DNA of 64,000 nt, taken from contig CAMHOY010000009.1 in the NCBI GenBank assembly GCA_946186915.1, forward strand, positions 24,108 to 88,107, given 5' to 3'. The position numbers and the translations under genes were made by a program. This document shows, in pieces, positions 43,229-52,048 of this stretch (its first letter is position 1; every line of letters starts with the position of its first letter). The stretch is from an uncultured Bacteroidales bacterium. Its GTDB lineage: Bacteria; Bacteroidota; Bacteroidia; Bacteroidales; Paludibacteraceae. Under the pieces are notes generated by a model that was not told the DNA's origin, did not search any database, and was given only the letters and a program-made list of their open reading frames with translations.

Positions 43229-44401
43229 ATGATTAGAGCATATATTGTAATTGCGTTGTATGTGTTGGTTCCGGTGCTGATCATCGAGTGTTTCAAGCGC
43301 TGGACATGGATGCAGAAGATCGGTACGGTGGTAGCCGCGTACGCGGTAGGTATCCTCTTCGCGTTGACGGGACTGGTGCATTTCGATGCCGGCACCGCCG
43401 AGGCATTGTCGTTCAGCAAGATTCAGTCCACGCTGATGTCGGTAGCCGTACCATTGGCTATTCCGCTGATGCTGTTCAATTGCGATTTCAAGTTATGGAC
43501 CAAAGCGCTGCCGAAGACCCTCTGGTCGCTGGTAGGCGGTATCGGCGCTGTGCTGGTGGCCGTGATAAGCGGTTATTTCATCTTCCGCACCCCGGAAGTA
43601 CCGGAGTTTAACAAGGTGGCGGCGATGATGACAGGTATCTACACCGGCGGCACGATGAACTTCAACGCTTTGGGGGCTTCGTTAGGTGTCGATAAGACGG
43701 TGATGGCCATTGTGCTGGCTTTTGAGATGGTACTGACCACGCCGTATATCTTCTTCATCATCGGCGGCGGCTACAAGATCTTCCGTAAGATCCTGCCGTA
43801 CGAGGATATCACTCGCAGAGGTCGCAAGGACGAAGCGGTGGAGACCAAGGATATCGAGAACTACAAGGGTATGTTCGACCGCCATAACGCAGGCGGCATG
43901 TTCATCGGTCTGGGACTGAGTATCCTCTTCCTCGCCATCGGTGCCGGACTGGCGCTGCTCATCACGGGTACGCTCAATGAGTTGGTGGTCATACTGACCA
44001 TCACGACCTTGTCCATCATCGCGTCCTTCTTCAAGAAAGTGCGCGAGTTGCCCAAGACCTTCGAGTTGGGAATGTTCTTCATCCTCATCTTCTCGGTCAT
44101 TGTGGCATCGTTATTCGATATTCACAGTGTGAACGGCGGTAGCCTGATGATCGGAGGCTTCGTGGCATGGGTGATGATCGTTGCTGCGGGACTGCATCTG
44201 CTGCTATGCCGTATCATGCATGTGAGCGGCGACCTCTTCTGCGTGAGTCAGATCGCCCTACTCTGTTCGCCGCCTTTCGTACCGCCGGTAGTGGGCGCGA
44301 TGAAGAACAAGAAAGTACTGATATCGGGCATAGTCATCGGACTGATCGGCTATGCCATCGGCACATATTTAGGCGTAGCAATAGCATTTATATTGAAATA
44401 A
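43229..44401 (+). CDS. DUF819-family membrane protein
   Basis: A 390-residue protein with about ten membrane helices. Characteristic pieces are SVAVPLAIPLMLFNCDFKLW, MMTGIYTGGTMNFNALGASL and LCSPPFVPPVVGAMKNKK, all typical of DUF819 (YjcL-like) proteins. Function is unknown; a transport role is presumed. It is the last gene of the operon that begins with the YtxH gene. Confidence 0.88.
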   Translation: MIRAYIVIALYVLVPVLIIECFKRWTWMQKIGTVVAAYAVGILFALTGLVHFDAGTAEALSFSKIQSTLMSVAVPLAIPLMLFNCDFKLWTKALPKTLWSLVGGIGAVLVAVISGYFIFRTPEVPEFNKVAAMMTGIYTGGTMNFNALGASLGVDKTVMAIVLAFEMVLTTPYIFFIIGGGYKIFRKILPYEDITRRGRKDEAVETKDIENYKGMFDRHNAGGMFIGLGLSILFLAIGAGLALLITGTLNELVVILTITTLSIIASFFKKVRELPKTFELGMFFILIFSVIVASLFDIHSVNGGSLMIGGFVAWVMIVAAGLHLLLCRIMHVSGDLFCVSQIALLCSPPFVPPVVGAMKNKKVLISGIVIGLIGYAIGTYLGVAIAFILK

Positions 44402-44427
44402 AAGGTGGAAGGCTTACGCCGTGTATT

Positions 44428-44497
44428 GCGGCAGAGCCGCGTTTACCGCTACGCCGTTTATAAACGGAGCACAGCTCCAATAAACGCCCGTTAGGGC
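44428..44497. repeat. Cluster of four small perfect hairpins upstream of the Omp85-like gene
   Basis: GCGGC-aga-GCCGC (44428-44440), CCGTTTATAAACGG (44454-44467), GGAGC-aca-GCTCC (44466-44478) and GCCC-gtta-GGGC (44486-44497) follow one another. They may act as a terminator, an mRNA stabiliser or REP-like sites. Confidence 0.7.
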
Positions 44498-44517
44498 AAT
44501 AAACTTTTAAAAGTGAT

Positions 44518-46014
44518 ATGAGAAGATTTCTGATTATAGTATTAGCTGCGCTGTTGGCATTGCCGATGGCGGCGAAGAAGAAAGAGCCCAAGCCACAGGA
44601 AGTGGATTCGTTGGGTCGTAAGATCAAGACCGGTTGGAACTTCGGTATCCTGCCGTCTATCGCGTACGACGCCGACTACGGGTTTCAGGGCGGATTGCTG
44701 ACCAACGTCTATTTCTACGGCGACGGCAAGCAGTATCCGGAGTATATCCACTCTATCTACGTCGAGGCGGCGTACACGACCAAGCACCATGGTATCTTCC
44801 GCGTCAACTACGACTCCAAATACCTCATTCCGGGGTATCGTCTGACGCTTGATGCGACCTATCTGCCGGATGCGATGTGCGACTTCTACGGTTTCAACGG
44901 TTACCCATCGCGTTATAATGCCGACTGGTGCGCCTGGAACAAAGACTCCACGAAGATGAACCTGGACGAATACCGTACCCGTGTCTTCTACAAGTACAAA
45001 CGCGACCTGATCCGCGTGGCCGGCGACATCGAAGGCACGATCTACAAAGACCTGAAATGGAACGCCGGCATCGGCGTGTTGGGTTATCTCGTCGGCGACT
45101 GCGACATCAACATGCTCAACGGCAGGAACGTCTATGTCGATACGCTGCGTCACCAGAAAGCGCTCAACCCGAACGAACAGTTGCTGTACGACAAGTACAA
45201 GACCTGGGGCCTGATAGGAGCGGATGAGATGAACGGCGGTTGGCATCCCTACGCGCGTGCCGGCATCACCTATGACACCCGTGACAAACGCCAGGGTCCG
45301 AACAAAGGAATCTACACCGACCTTTTCTTCACCTACTCGGCGGCTTTCAATGCGGCATACGGCCAGCAGGCCGCAGCGGGTTATAACCACCTGCAGTTCA
45401 ACTTCACATTCCGCCATTACGTGCCGTGTTACTACGACAAGAACGGCATCAACCGTATCACGTTCGCATACCGTCTGGGGTTGCAGAACCTCATCGCCGG
45501 CCACTCGCCGTTCTACATGAACAACTACATGAACGCGCTCTTCATCCAGCGCGTGTACTACGAAGGACTGGGAGGCGGTAACTCCGTGCGCGGTATGATG
45601 GCGCATCGTATCTTAGCCAACGGCTTTGCCTTCGCAAACGTCGAGTTCCGGTTCCGCGTAGTCAATTTCGATATCGGACGCCAACATTTCTATATCGGTT
45701 TGAACCCGTTCTTCGACCTCGGTATCGTGACGCAGCCGTATAACCTCGATGCGCTCGTGGCGCGTAACACGCACGGGCTGTACCAGACGCTCGCCGAGAG
45801 TTTTAACGCACACCATGATCCGGATGAACAGTTCTCCGACTATTTCACAACCGATCCCAAAGATATCTACCGTCCGCACATGACTTTCGGTGTGGGACTG
45901 AAGATCGGTATGAACGAGAACTTCGTACTCTCCGCCGACTGGGGCATGCCGATTGACCGGCAGGACAATAACAAACTGGCCAACTTCTACGTGAAGATGG
46001 GATACCTTTTTTAA
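44518..46014 (+). CDS. Omp85-like outer-membrane protein without POTRA domains (BamA/TamA C-terminal type)
   Basis: The 498 residues begin with a signal peptide (RRFLIIVLAALLALPMAA). The rest alternates aromatic beta strands. Features are the turn DTRDKRQGPNKGIYTDLFF, GLGGGNSVRGMMAHRI (the VRGY/F-like loop-6 motif of Omp85 barrels), ANVEFRFRVVNF, and a C-terminal strand ending in Phe (NFYVKMGYLF), as required for barrel assembly. No POTRA region is present, so it resembles surface-antigen-like barrels of unknown role rather than BamA. Confidence 0.8.
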   Translation: MRRFLIIVLAALLALPMAAKKKEPKPQEVDSLGRKIKTGWNFGILPSIAYDADYGFQGGLLTNVYFYGDGKQYPEYIHSIYVEAAYTTKHHGIFRVNYDSKYLIPGYRLTLDATYLPDAMCDFYGFNGYPSRYNADWCAWNKDSTKMNLDEYRTRVFYKYKRDLIRVAGDIEGTIYKDLKWNAGIGVLGYLVGDCDINMLNGRNVYVDTLRHQKALNPNEQLLYDKYKTWGLIGADEMNGGWHPYARAGITYDTRDKRQGPNKGIYTDLFFTYSAAFNAAYGQQAAAGYNHLQFNFTFRHYVPCYYDKNGINRITFAYRLGLQNLIAGHSPFYMNNYMNALFIQRVYYEGLGGGNSVRGMMAHRILANGFAFANVEFRFRVVNFDIGRQHFYIGLNPFFDLGIVTQPYNLDALVARNTHGLYQTLAESFNAHHDPDEQFSDYFTTDPKDIYRPHMTFGVGLKIGMNENFVLSADWGMPIDRQDNNKLANFYVKMGYLF

Positions 46015-46018
46015 AGGT

Positions 46019-46067
46019 GAAAGTTTAAAGTTGAAAGTTGAAAGATTAAAGTTTAAAGTTTAAAGAT
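46019..46067. repeat. Heptamer array between the Omp85-like gene and the efflux operon
   Basis: Seven 7-nt units based on GAAAGTT/TAAAGTT/TAAAGAT end 2 nt before the ATG of the adaptor gene. Confidence 0.85.
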
Positions 46068-46069
46068 AT

Positions 46070-47167
46070 ATGAAGACCAAACAACTCTTTATCTATGCAG
46101 TTGCCGTGCTTTTGACGGCCTGCGGAGGAAAGGCGCCGCAAGTAGTGCCTACTTCCTACCAGACGATGACCATCAGTAAGAGCGACATCAGCGTGCCGCT
46201 CAAATATAGCGCGACCCTCAAAGGAACCGCCGATGTCACCATCATGCCGCAAATCAGCGGACAATTGATGGAGGTGTGCATCACGGAAGGCCAGCAGGTA
46301 AAGAAGGGTCAGGTGCTTTTCCGTATTGACAGCCGCAATGCGCAGTTGGAACTGGAATCCGCCGAAGCCAATCTGCTGGCTGCCCAAGCGCAGGAGAGCA
46401 GTGCCAAGTTGGAGTTTGAGAGTAATTCGAACCTGTATGCAAAAGGTATCGTCAGCAAGTACGTGTTGGACAATGCGGAGAACCAGTACAAGCAAGCCCA
46501 GGCATCCGTAGCGCAATACAGAGCCAGCGCTAACCGCGCTCGCGTCAATCTCGGCTATTGCACGATAACCGCACCGGTGGATGGCGTGATCGGTTCCATT
46601 CCCGTATTCGCAGGAGACCAAGTGAGTCCTTCGACCTATCTGACCCTGCTCAGCGGTAACGCGAAGATGTATGCGGAGTTCTCGGTAAACGAGTCGGTGC
46701 TCGAAGAGCGCGCCAGTGGCGATATAGACGGTTCACTGCAGAAATTCCCGGATGTGACGTTCCTCTTCAAGAGCGGCACGGAGTACGGGAAGAAAGGCCG
46801 TATCACGAGTATCACCGGAACGGTGGACCGCACAACGGGTGCGCTGACATGCAAGGCTACCTTCCCCAACCCCGACGGCATCCTATACTCGGGTATCCAG
46901 GGGACGGTAGTGATTCCGTATGACGTGAAGGACGTGATGGTCGTTCCCCAGAACGCTATCGTCCGTTTGCAAAACAAATCGCTGGCGTATAAGGTTGGCG
47001 CAGACAGCTGTGCTTATAGTACGATTGTGAAGACCGCAAGCATCAGTTCGGACCGCGACCTCGTTGTGATTGAAGGACTGGAAGTAGGCGACGTGATCGT
47101 CACCATAGGTGCGAATAACCTCGTTGAGGGACAGAGAGTGCTTTTCCCTTCGGCAAAAGAGGATTAG
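46070..47167 (+). CDS. RND efflux periplasmic adaptor lipoprotein
   Basis: The membrane-fusion subunit (AcrA/MexA type) has 365 residues. The lipobox LLTACGG has Cys at residue 19. A biotinyl-lipoyl half (MEVCITEGQQVKKGQVLFRI) is followed by the coiled-coil hairpin (about 85-155) and the second lipoyl half (TITAPVDGVIGSIPVFAGDQ). Beta-barrel and membrane-proximal domains follow. It is the first of three genes encoding a full tripartite pump. Its stop codon TAG lies in a GATTAGA repeat. Confidence 0.93.
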   Translation: MKTKQLFIYAVAVLLTACGGKAPQVVPTSYQTMTISKSDISVPLKYSATLKGTADVTIMPQISGQLMEVCITEGQQVKKGQVLFRIDSRNAQLELESAEANLLAAQAQESSAKLEFESNSNLYAKGIVSKYVLDNAENQYKQAQASVAQYRASANRARVNLGYCTITAPVDGVIGSIPVFAGDQVSPSTYLTLLSGNAKMYAEFSVNESVLEERASGDIDGSLQKFPDVTFLFKSGTEYGKKGRITSITGTVDRTTGALTCKATFPNPDGILYSGIQGTVVIPYDVKDVMVVPQNAIVRLQNKSLAYKVGADSCAYSTIVKTASISSDRDLVVIEGLEVGDVIVTIGANNLVEGQRVLFPSAKED

Positions 47168-47217
47168 AGTTTAGAGTTTAGTGTTTAGTGTTTAGAGTTT
47201 AGAGATTAGAGATTAGA
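47162..47217. repeat. Heptamer array between adaptor and pump genes
   Basis: Eight 7-nt units (GATTAGA, GTTTAGA, GTTTAGT twice, GTTTAGA twice, GATTAGA twice). They include the adaptor stop codon and end 3 nt before the pump ATG. Confidence 0.9.
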
Positions 47218-47220
47218 GAT

Positions 47221-50200
47221 ATGAAAGAGAATATCTTTATCAAGCGAAGCGTGATGGCAATCTCGATAGCGATTGTCATCATGCTCGTCGGATATATCAG
47301 TCTCCGCACCTTGCCGGTGGAGCAATACCCGAATATCGCGCCTCCGACCGTAGAGGTATCCACCACCTACTCGGGTGCGGATGCGAACACCTGTATGACA
47401 TCCGTCATCCGTCCGCTCGAAGAGCAGATCAACGGTGTGCAGGACATGACCTACATGACCGCTTCCGCCTCATCAACGGGTGACGTATCCATCACGGTCT
47501 ATTTCAAGCAAGGTACGGATCCCGATATGGCTACCGTTAACGTCCAGAACCGCGTGTCGCAAGCCGAGGCGTTACTGCCGGCGGATGTGCTGCAGACCGG
47601 CGTGACCGTCACCAAACGGCAGAATAGTATTCTGCAGATTGCCGGCCTGAAATCGACCGACGGCAAGTATGACGCGGACTTTATCTCCAACTATATCGAC
47701 ATCAACGTCAAACCGCGTCTGCTGCGTATTTCAGGTGTAGGTAACGTCACCAACCTCGGTAACACGTATGCGCTGCGCGTATGGCTCAAACCCGACGTAA
47801 TGGCGCAGTACGGACTTACGCCGGACGACATATCAGCGGCTATCCAGTCCCAGAGTTTCGTCACCTCTACCGGTACACTCGGCCAGCAGTCCGAGAACGC
47901 CTATCAGTACCCGATGGAGTACAAAGGTACACTCAAATCCGTGGAGGAGTTTGAGAACATCGTGCTTCGTACGCAGGATAACAGTAACGTACTATACCTC
48001 AAGAATGTAGCGACCGTGGAGATCGGCGCGAGAGCCTACACCATGACGTCCGGCATGGACGGCAAACCCGGTGTGTTCTACCTCGTCAATCAGTCGCCGG
48101 GAGCGAACGCCACACTGGTCAACAAAGAGATCGATCAACTATATGAGCAACTCAAACCGACGCTGCCCGCCGGACTGGAGTTCGTGACGCTGGAGACGAG
48201 TAATGACTTCCTCTTTGCCGCTATTCACAACGTGGTAGAGACGCTCATCATCGCCATCCTGCTTGTCATCATCGTGGTCTATTTCTTCCTGCAAAACTGG
48301 AAAGCAACCCTCATCCCGTCCATCTCGATCATCGTATCGCTGCTCGGCACGTTCGCGATTGTACAGTTAGCCGGTTTCTCTCTTAATATCATCACGCTCT
48401 TCGGCTTGGTGCTCGCCATCGGTACCGTCGTCGATGATGCCATCGTTGTCGTCGAGGCCGTGATGGCGAAACTCGAGACGGGAAAGATGCAAGGTTCGCC
48501 CAAAGACCAGGCTGCGCAAGCTACGCGTGAGGCGCTGAGCGAAGTATCGGTAGCCGTTATCTCATGTACACTGGTGTTCATGGCGGTATTCATTCCTGTG
48601 ACCTTCATGAGCGGAACAAGCGGCACTTTCTTCACCCAGTTCGGTATCACTCTCGCCGGAGCGGTTGGACTCTCCTGTGTCTGCGCACTCGTGCTCTGCC
48701 CCGCCCTCTGCGCCATCCTCATGCGACCGACCGACGAGAAAGCGCTCGAAGGCAAGAAATGGAAAGGTATAGACTACTATACCAAGGTCGCATACGAAGC
48801 CAGTTACAACGCCATCCTCGGTAAATACCAGGGAGCCGTACAGAAATACCTGAAGCGTCCCGCACTGTCGTTCGCGCTGTTAGCTGTCGCTGCGGTATTG
48901 TTCGTGCTATTTATGAAAGTGCTGCCGTCGGGTCTTGTTCCCCAGGAAGACCAAGGCGTGATCATGTGCGAGGTGCGTATGCCGGAAGGTTCGACCCTCC
49001 ATGAGAACGCTGAGATCATGAAGCAGGTAGAAGAGAAAGTGAAAGCCATTCCGGAGCTGGAGAGCTATGGTTTGGTGAGCGGATACGGCCTGGTCTCGAA
49101 CAACGGATCGAGTTACGCTTCGCTGATCATCCGTCTCAAGAATTGGGACGAGCGTAAGGGAATCGAGCATTATATCGACAATATCATGGAGCGTTTCTAC
49201 TATGACTGTCTGTCTATCAAGAACGCGAGGGTGTGGCCGTTCCAGATGCCACAGATTCCCGGTTACGGTACGTCGAACAGCATCGACCTGCAGGTGCAGG
49301 ATAGAAGTGACGGTGACTTCTCCGACTTCGGAAACAAGACCAATACGCTCATGGTAAAACTGATGGAGCGTCCGGAGATTGCCAGTGCGATGTCCACCTT
49401 CTCGGAGCGTTTCCCGAAATTCAGAGTGCATGTCGATCCTATCCAATGCGAACGGGCGGGTACGACGGCCAAGGCTGTGCTCAACACCCTCGGCGCGTAC
49501 TGCAGCGGTTCGTATGTAGGCAACTTCAACCAGTTCAGCAAGGTCTATCAACTCTGGGTAAGCGCTTCGCCGGAGTATCGTCTCGACCCTTCCTCGCTGA
49601 ACAATATGTATATTAAGGTGGCGAACAATAAGATGGCACCCCTCTCGCAGTTCGTGACCCTCGAAGAGATCGTCGGTTCGTCCTCACAGAATCACTTCAA
49701 TCTCTTCCAGTCTATCTCCTGCTCCGTCACCGCCGCAGCCGGTTATTCGGAGGCGCAGGCGCAACAGGCGATCGCCGAAGTGTTCAAAGACAACATGCCG
49801 TCCTACTGCTCGTACGAGTACGGATCGATGTCGCGTGAAGTGGCTTCCAGCGCGAAGGACAACACAACGCTCATCATCTATCTGATCTGCGTCATCTTGA
49901 TTTACCTCATCCTCGGTTCGCTCTATAACAGCTGGCTGACGCCGTTCGCTGTTTTATTGTCCGTGCCGTTCGGATTGATGGGGTCGTTCCTCTTCTCCTA
50001 TATCGGCAATAAGATGGGTTATCCGGGCATGGAGAACAATATTTATCTGCAAACCGGTGTCATCATGTTGATCGGTTTGCTCGCCAAAACCGCAATCCTT
50101 ATTACCGAATTCGCGTCCGAGCGTCGCAAACAAGGCTTGACGATTTTCGATGCCGCCCTGGCTGCATGTAAAGAGCGTCTGCGTCCGATCCTGATGACCG

Positions 50201-50433
50201 TCATCACAATGATCGCCGGTATGATTCCGCTGATTATTGAAGGCGGCGCCGGAGCGAACGGAAACCGCGCTTTGGCCCTCGGTGTCGTAGGCGGTATGAG
50301 TATCGGTACCATCGCATTGCTCTTTATCACGCCGGCCTTCTTCATCATATTCCAGACCCTGGAGGAGAAAATCAGTGGCCAGCCGGCAGCAATCAGCAAT
50401 CAGCAATCCGAAGGAAAGGAGGAAGAGAAATGA
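47221..50433 (+). CDS. RND multidrug efflux permease (AcrB/HAE-1 type)
   Basis: An inner-membrane proton-driven pump of 1070 residues. Twelve membrane helices and two large periplasmic loops are visible. The helix-4 proton relay carries Asp-Asp in GTVVDDAIVVVEAV. The family pieces EQYPNIAPPTVEVSTTYSGA and FMAVFIPVTFMSGTSG are present. The C-terminus (PAAISNQQSEGKEEEK) contains an in-frame AATCAGC heptamer array that looks like added DNA. It overlaps the outer-membrane channel gene by 4 nt (ATGA). Confidence 0.96.
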   Translation: MKENIFIKRSVMAISIAIVIMLVGYISLRTLPVEQYPNIAPPTVEVSTTYSGADANTCMTSVIRPLEEQINGVQDMTYMTASASSTGDVSITVYFKQGTDPDMATVNVQNRVSQAEALLPADVLQTGVTVTKRQNSILQIAGLKSTDGKYDADFISNYIDINVKPRLLRISGVGNVTNLGNTYALRVWLKPDVMAQYGLTPDDISAAIQSQSFVTSTGTLGQQSENAYQYPMEYKGTLKSVEEFENIVLRTQDNSNVLYLKNVATVEIGARAYTMTSGMDGKPGVFYLVNQSPGANATLVNKEIDQLYEQLKPTLPAGLEFVTLETSNDFLFAAIHNVVETLIIAILLVIIVVYFFLQNWKATLIPSISIIVSLLGTFAIVQLAGFSLNIITLFGLVLAIGTVVDDAIVVVEAVMAKLETGKMQGSPKDQAAQATREALSEVSVAVISCTLVFMAVFIPVTFMSGTSGTFFTQFGITLAGAVGLSCVCALVLCPALCAILMRPTDEKALEGKKWKGIDYYTKVAYEASYNAILGKYQGAVQKYLKRPALSFALLAVAAVLFVLFMKVLPSGLVPQEDQGVIMCEVRMPEGSTLHENAEIMKQVEEKVKAIPELESYGLVSGYGLVSNNGSSYASLIIRLKNWDERKGIEHYIDNIMERFYYDCLSIKNARVWPFQMPQIPGYGTSNSIDLQVQDRSDGDFSDFGNKTNTLMVKLMERPEIASAMSTFSERFPKFRVHVDPIQCERAGTTAKAVLNTLGAYCSGSYVGNFNQFSKVYQLWVSASPEYRLDPSSLNNMYIKVANNKMAPLSQFVTLEEIVGSSSQNHFNLFQSISCSVTAAAGYSEAQAQQAIAEVFKDNMPSYCSYEYGSMSREVASSAKDNTTLIIYLICVILIYLILGSLYNSWLTPFAVLLSVPFGLMGSFLFSYIGNKMGYPGMENNIYLQTGVIMLIGLLAKTAILITEFASERRKQGLTIFDAALAACKERLRPILMTVITMIAGMIPLIIEGGAGANGNRALALGVVGGMSIGTIALLFITPAFFIIFQTLEEKISGQPAAISNQQSEGKEEEK

Positions 50434-51818
50434 AAAAGATTATCCTCATATTCACGGCCGGCATGGTTATGGCCGGATGCGGTGTATACAAGAAATACAC
50501 CCCGCAGAACGAAGCTCCGGACAACTTGTTCGGTAGCGGCGATTCCATCGCGCAAGTGGCGTTGAGCGACTCGTCATCCATCGCTTCCGTCTCCTGGAAG
50601 GAGTTCTTCACCGACCCGCTGTTGCAGCGTCTGATCACCACGGCGCTGGAGAACAACACAGACCTGCAGTCGGCGCGCATCGCCGTAGAGCAGGCGCAGG
50701 CGAGTCTGAAAGCGGCGAAACTGGCGTATATCCCTTCGCTCAGTCTCAACCCGCAAGCCAGTATCTACAGCACAATGGGTACCGATGGTGCAATGAGCGC
50801 GGCGAGTTATACGTATAACATCCCGCTGCAGCTGGACTGGAACATCGGTATATCGGGTTCGGTAACCGTCAACAAGCGCAAAGCCAAAGCCGTCTTAGGG
50901 CAGGCAGAAGCCTCCCGCGACGCGACGCGGGCCAACCTCATCTCCACCGTGGCGCAGGGTTATTTCCAGCTGTTGCTGCTGGACAAGGAGTTGCAGATCC
51001 TCACGGAGACGGACAGTCTGTGGGGAGAGTCGCTGGAGACCGAGCGTGCGCTCTGGGAGAACGGGCAGGCTTACTCGACCGCCGTCAATCAGATGGAGTC
51101 GTCCTGTATGGATGTCAAGACGCAGATCATCAACACGAAGCGGAGCATCCTCTCGATGGAGAACAGTCTGTGCAGACTGCTGCGCACGACGCCGCAACAT
51201 ATCGAGCGCACCGCCTGGGGCGCCTACGACCTGCCGGAGCGCTTCGGTACCGGTGTACCGGCTGCGCTGCTGGAGAACCGTCCGGACATCAAGATGGCCG
51301 ACCAGTCGCTCGCAGAGGCGTTCTATAACACCGCTGCCGCCAAGGCGAATTTCTATCCCTCGCTCTCGCTGCAAGGTCTCTTGGGATGGACCAACAATGG
51401 CGGTATCATCGCCGACCCGGGGGCATTGCTGCTCAAGGCAGCGGCTTCGCTGATGCAACCGATCTTCGCGCAAGGCAAACTGCAGGCGCAACTCAAGATC
51501 GCCAAACTGAACCAGGAGGACAAACTCAACAACTACGTGCAGACCGTCATCAACGCCGGCAACCAGGTGAACGAAGCGCTGGCGGACTGTCAGGCAGCGA
51601 AAGACAAAGATGTATTGTACAAACACCAGCTGGAAGTGCTGCATGATGCCTACACCGGTACGCACGAGTTGATGAACAGCGGAAAAGCGACGTATATCGA
51701 AGTGCTGAGGGCACAGGAGTCGCTGCTCTCTGCTCAACTGAACGAAGCCGAGAACCTGTACGACGGCGCAGTTGCGTTGATTGCACTCTATATCTCCCTC
51801 GGCGGCGCAACCAAGTAA
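50430..51818 (+). CDS. TolC-type outer-membrane efflux lipoprotein (NodT family)
   Basis: The outer-membrane channel completes the tripartite pump. In its 462 residues the lipobox VMAGCGVYKK gives a lipid-anchored Cys at about residue 16. Two OEP repeats follow (LQRLITTALENNTDLQSARI, and FGTGVPAALLENRPDIKMAD with the typical LLxNRPDI). The helical coiled coils end in LYDGAVALIALYISLGG. It overlaps the pump gene by 4 nt. Confidence 0.94.
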   Translation: MKKIILIFTAGMVMAGCGVYKKYTPQNEAPDNLFGSGDSIAQVALSDSSSIASVSWKEFFTDPLLQRLITTALENNTDLQSARIAVEQAQASLKAAKLAYIPSLSLNPQASIYSTMGTDGAMSAASYTYNIPLQLDWNIGISGSVTVNKRKAKAVLGQAEASRDATRANLISTVAQGYFQLLLLDKELQILTETDSLWGESLETERALWENGQAYSTAVNQMESSCMDVKTQIINTKRSILSMENSLCRLLRTTPQHIERTAWGAYDLPERFGTGVPAALLENRPDIKMADQSLAEAFYNTAAAKANFYPSLSLQGLLGWTNNGGIIADPGALLLKAAASLMQPIFAQGKLQAQLKIAKLNQEDKLNNYVQTVINAGNQVNEALADCQAAKDKDVLYKHQLEVLHDAYTGTHELMNSGKATYIEVLRAQESLLSAQLNEAENLYDGAVALIALYISLGGATK

Positions 51819-51870
51819 CATGTAGTAACTTCGGACTCCGCCTTGGTATAACCAATTCCCCCGAAATTAC

Positions 51871-51890
51871 GTTCGCTTTTTCCAGCGAAC
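51871..51890 (+). terminator. Probable terminator of the efflux operon
   Basis: The perfect stem GTTCGCT/AGCGAAC is followed, after CGCATG, by CTTTTTTG. The gap before the T-tract makes it less certain. The rest of the spacer 51819-52048 holds only the pnp promoter. Confidence 0.5.
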
Positions 51891-51953
51891 CGCATGCTTT
51901 TTTGTAAAACCATCACTCTTAAGCAAGCTTACGTGATTTTTTTGCAAAAAATC

Positions 51954-51984
51954 TTGCACATTCGGAAAAATTGTAGTAACTTTG
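51954..51984 (+). promoter_or_regulatory. Promoter of pnp
   Basis: TTG (51954-51956), spacer 20, TAACTTTG (51977-51984). The leader is about 60 nt. Confidence 0.75.
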
Positions 51985-52048
51985 CACGACTTTTTGTGGG
52001 TCCAATAATTAACCGGACGCAAACGGCGTCCATAAATGACAAAAACAG

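Noticed and set aside
51985..52048. Riboswitch or S15-like leader before pnp
   Set aside because: The leader is about 60 nt and no convincing stem of more than 5 bp was seen.
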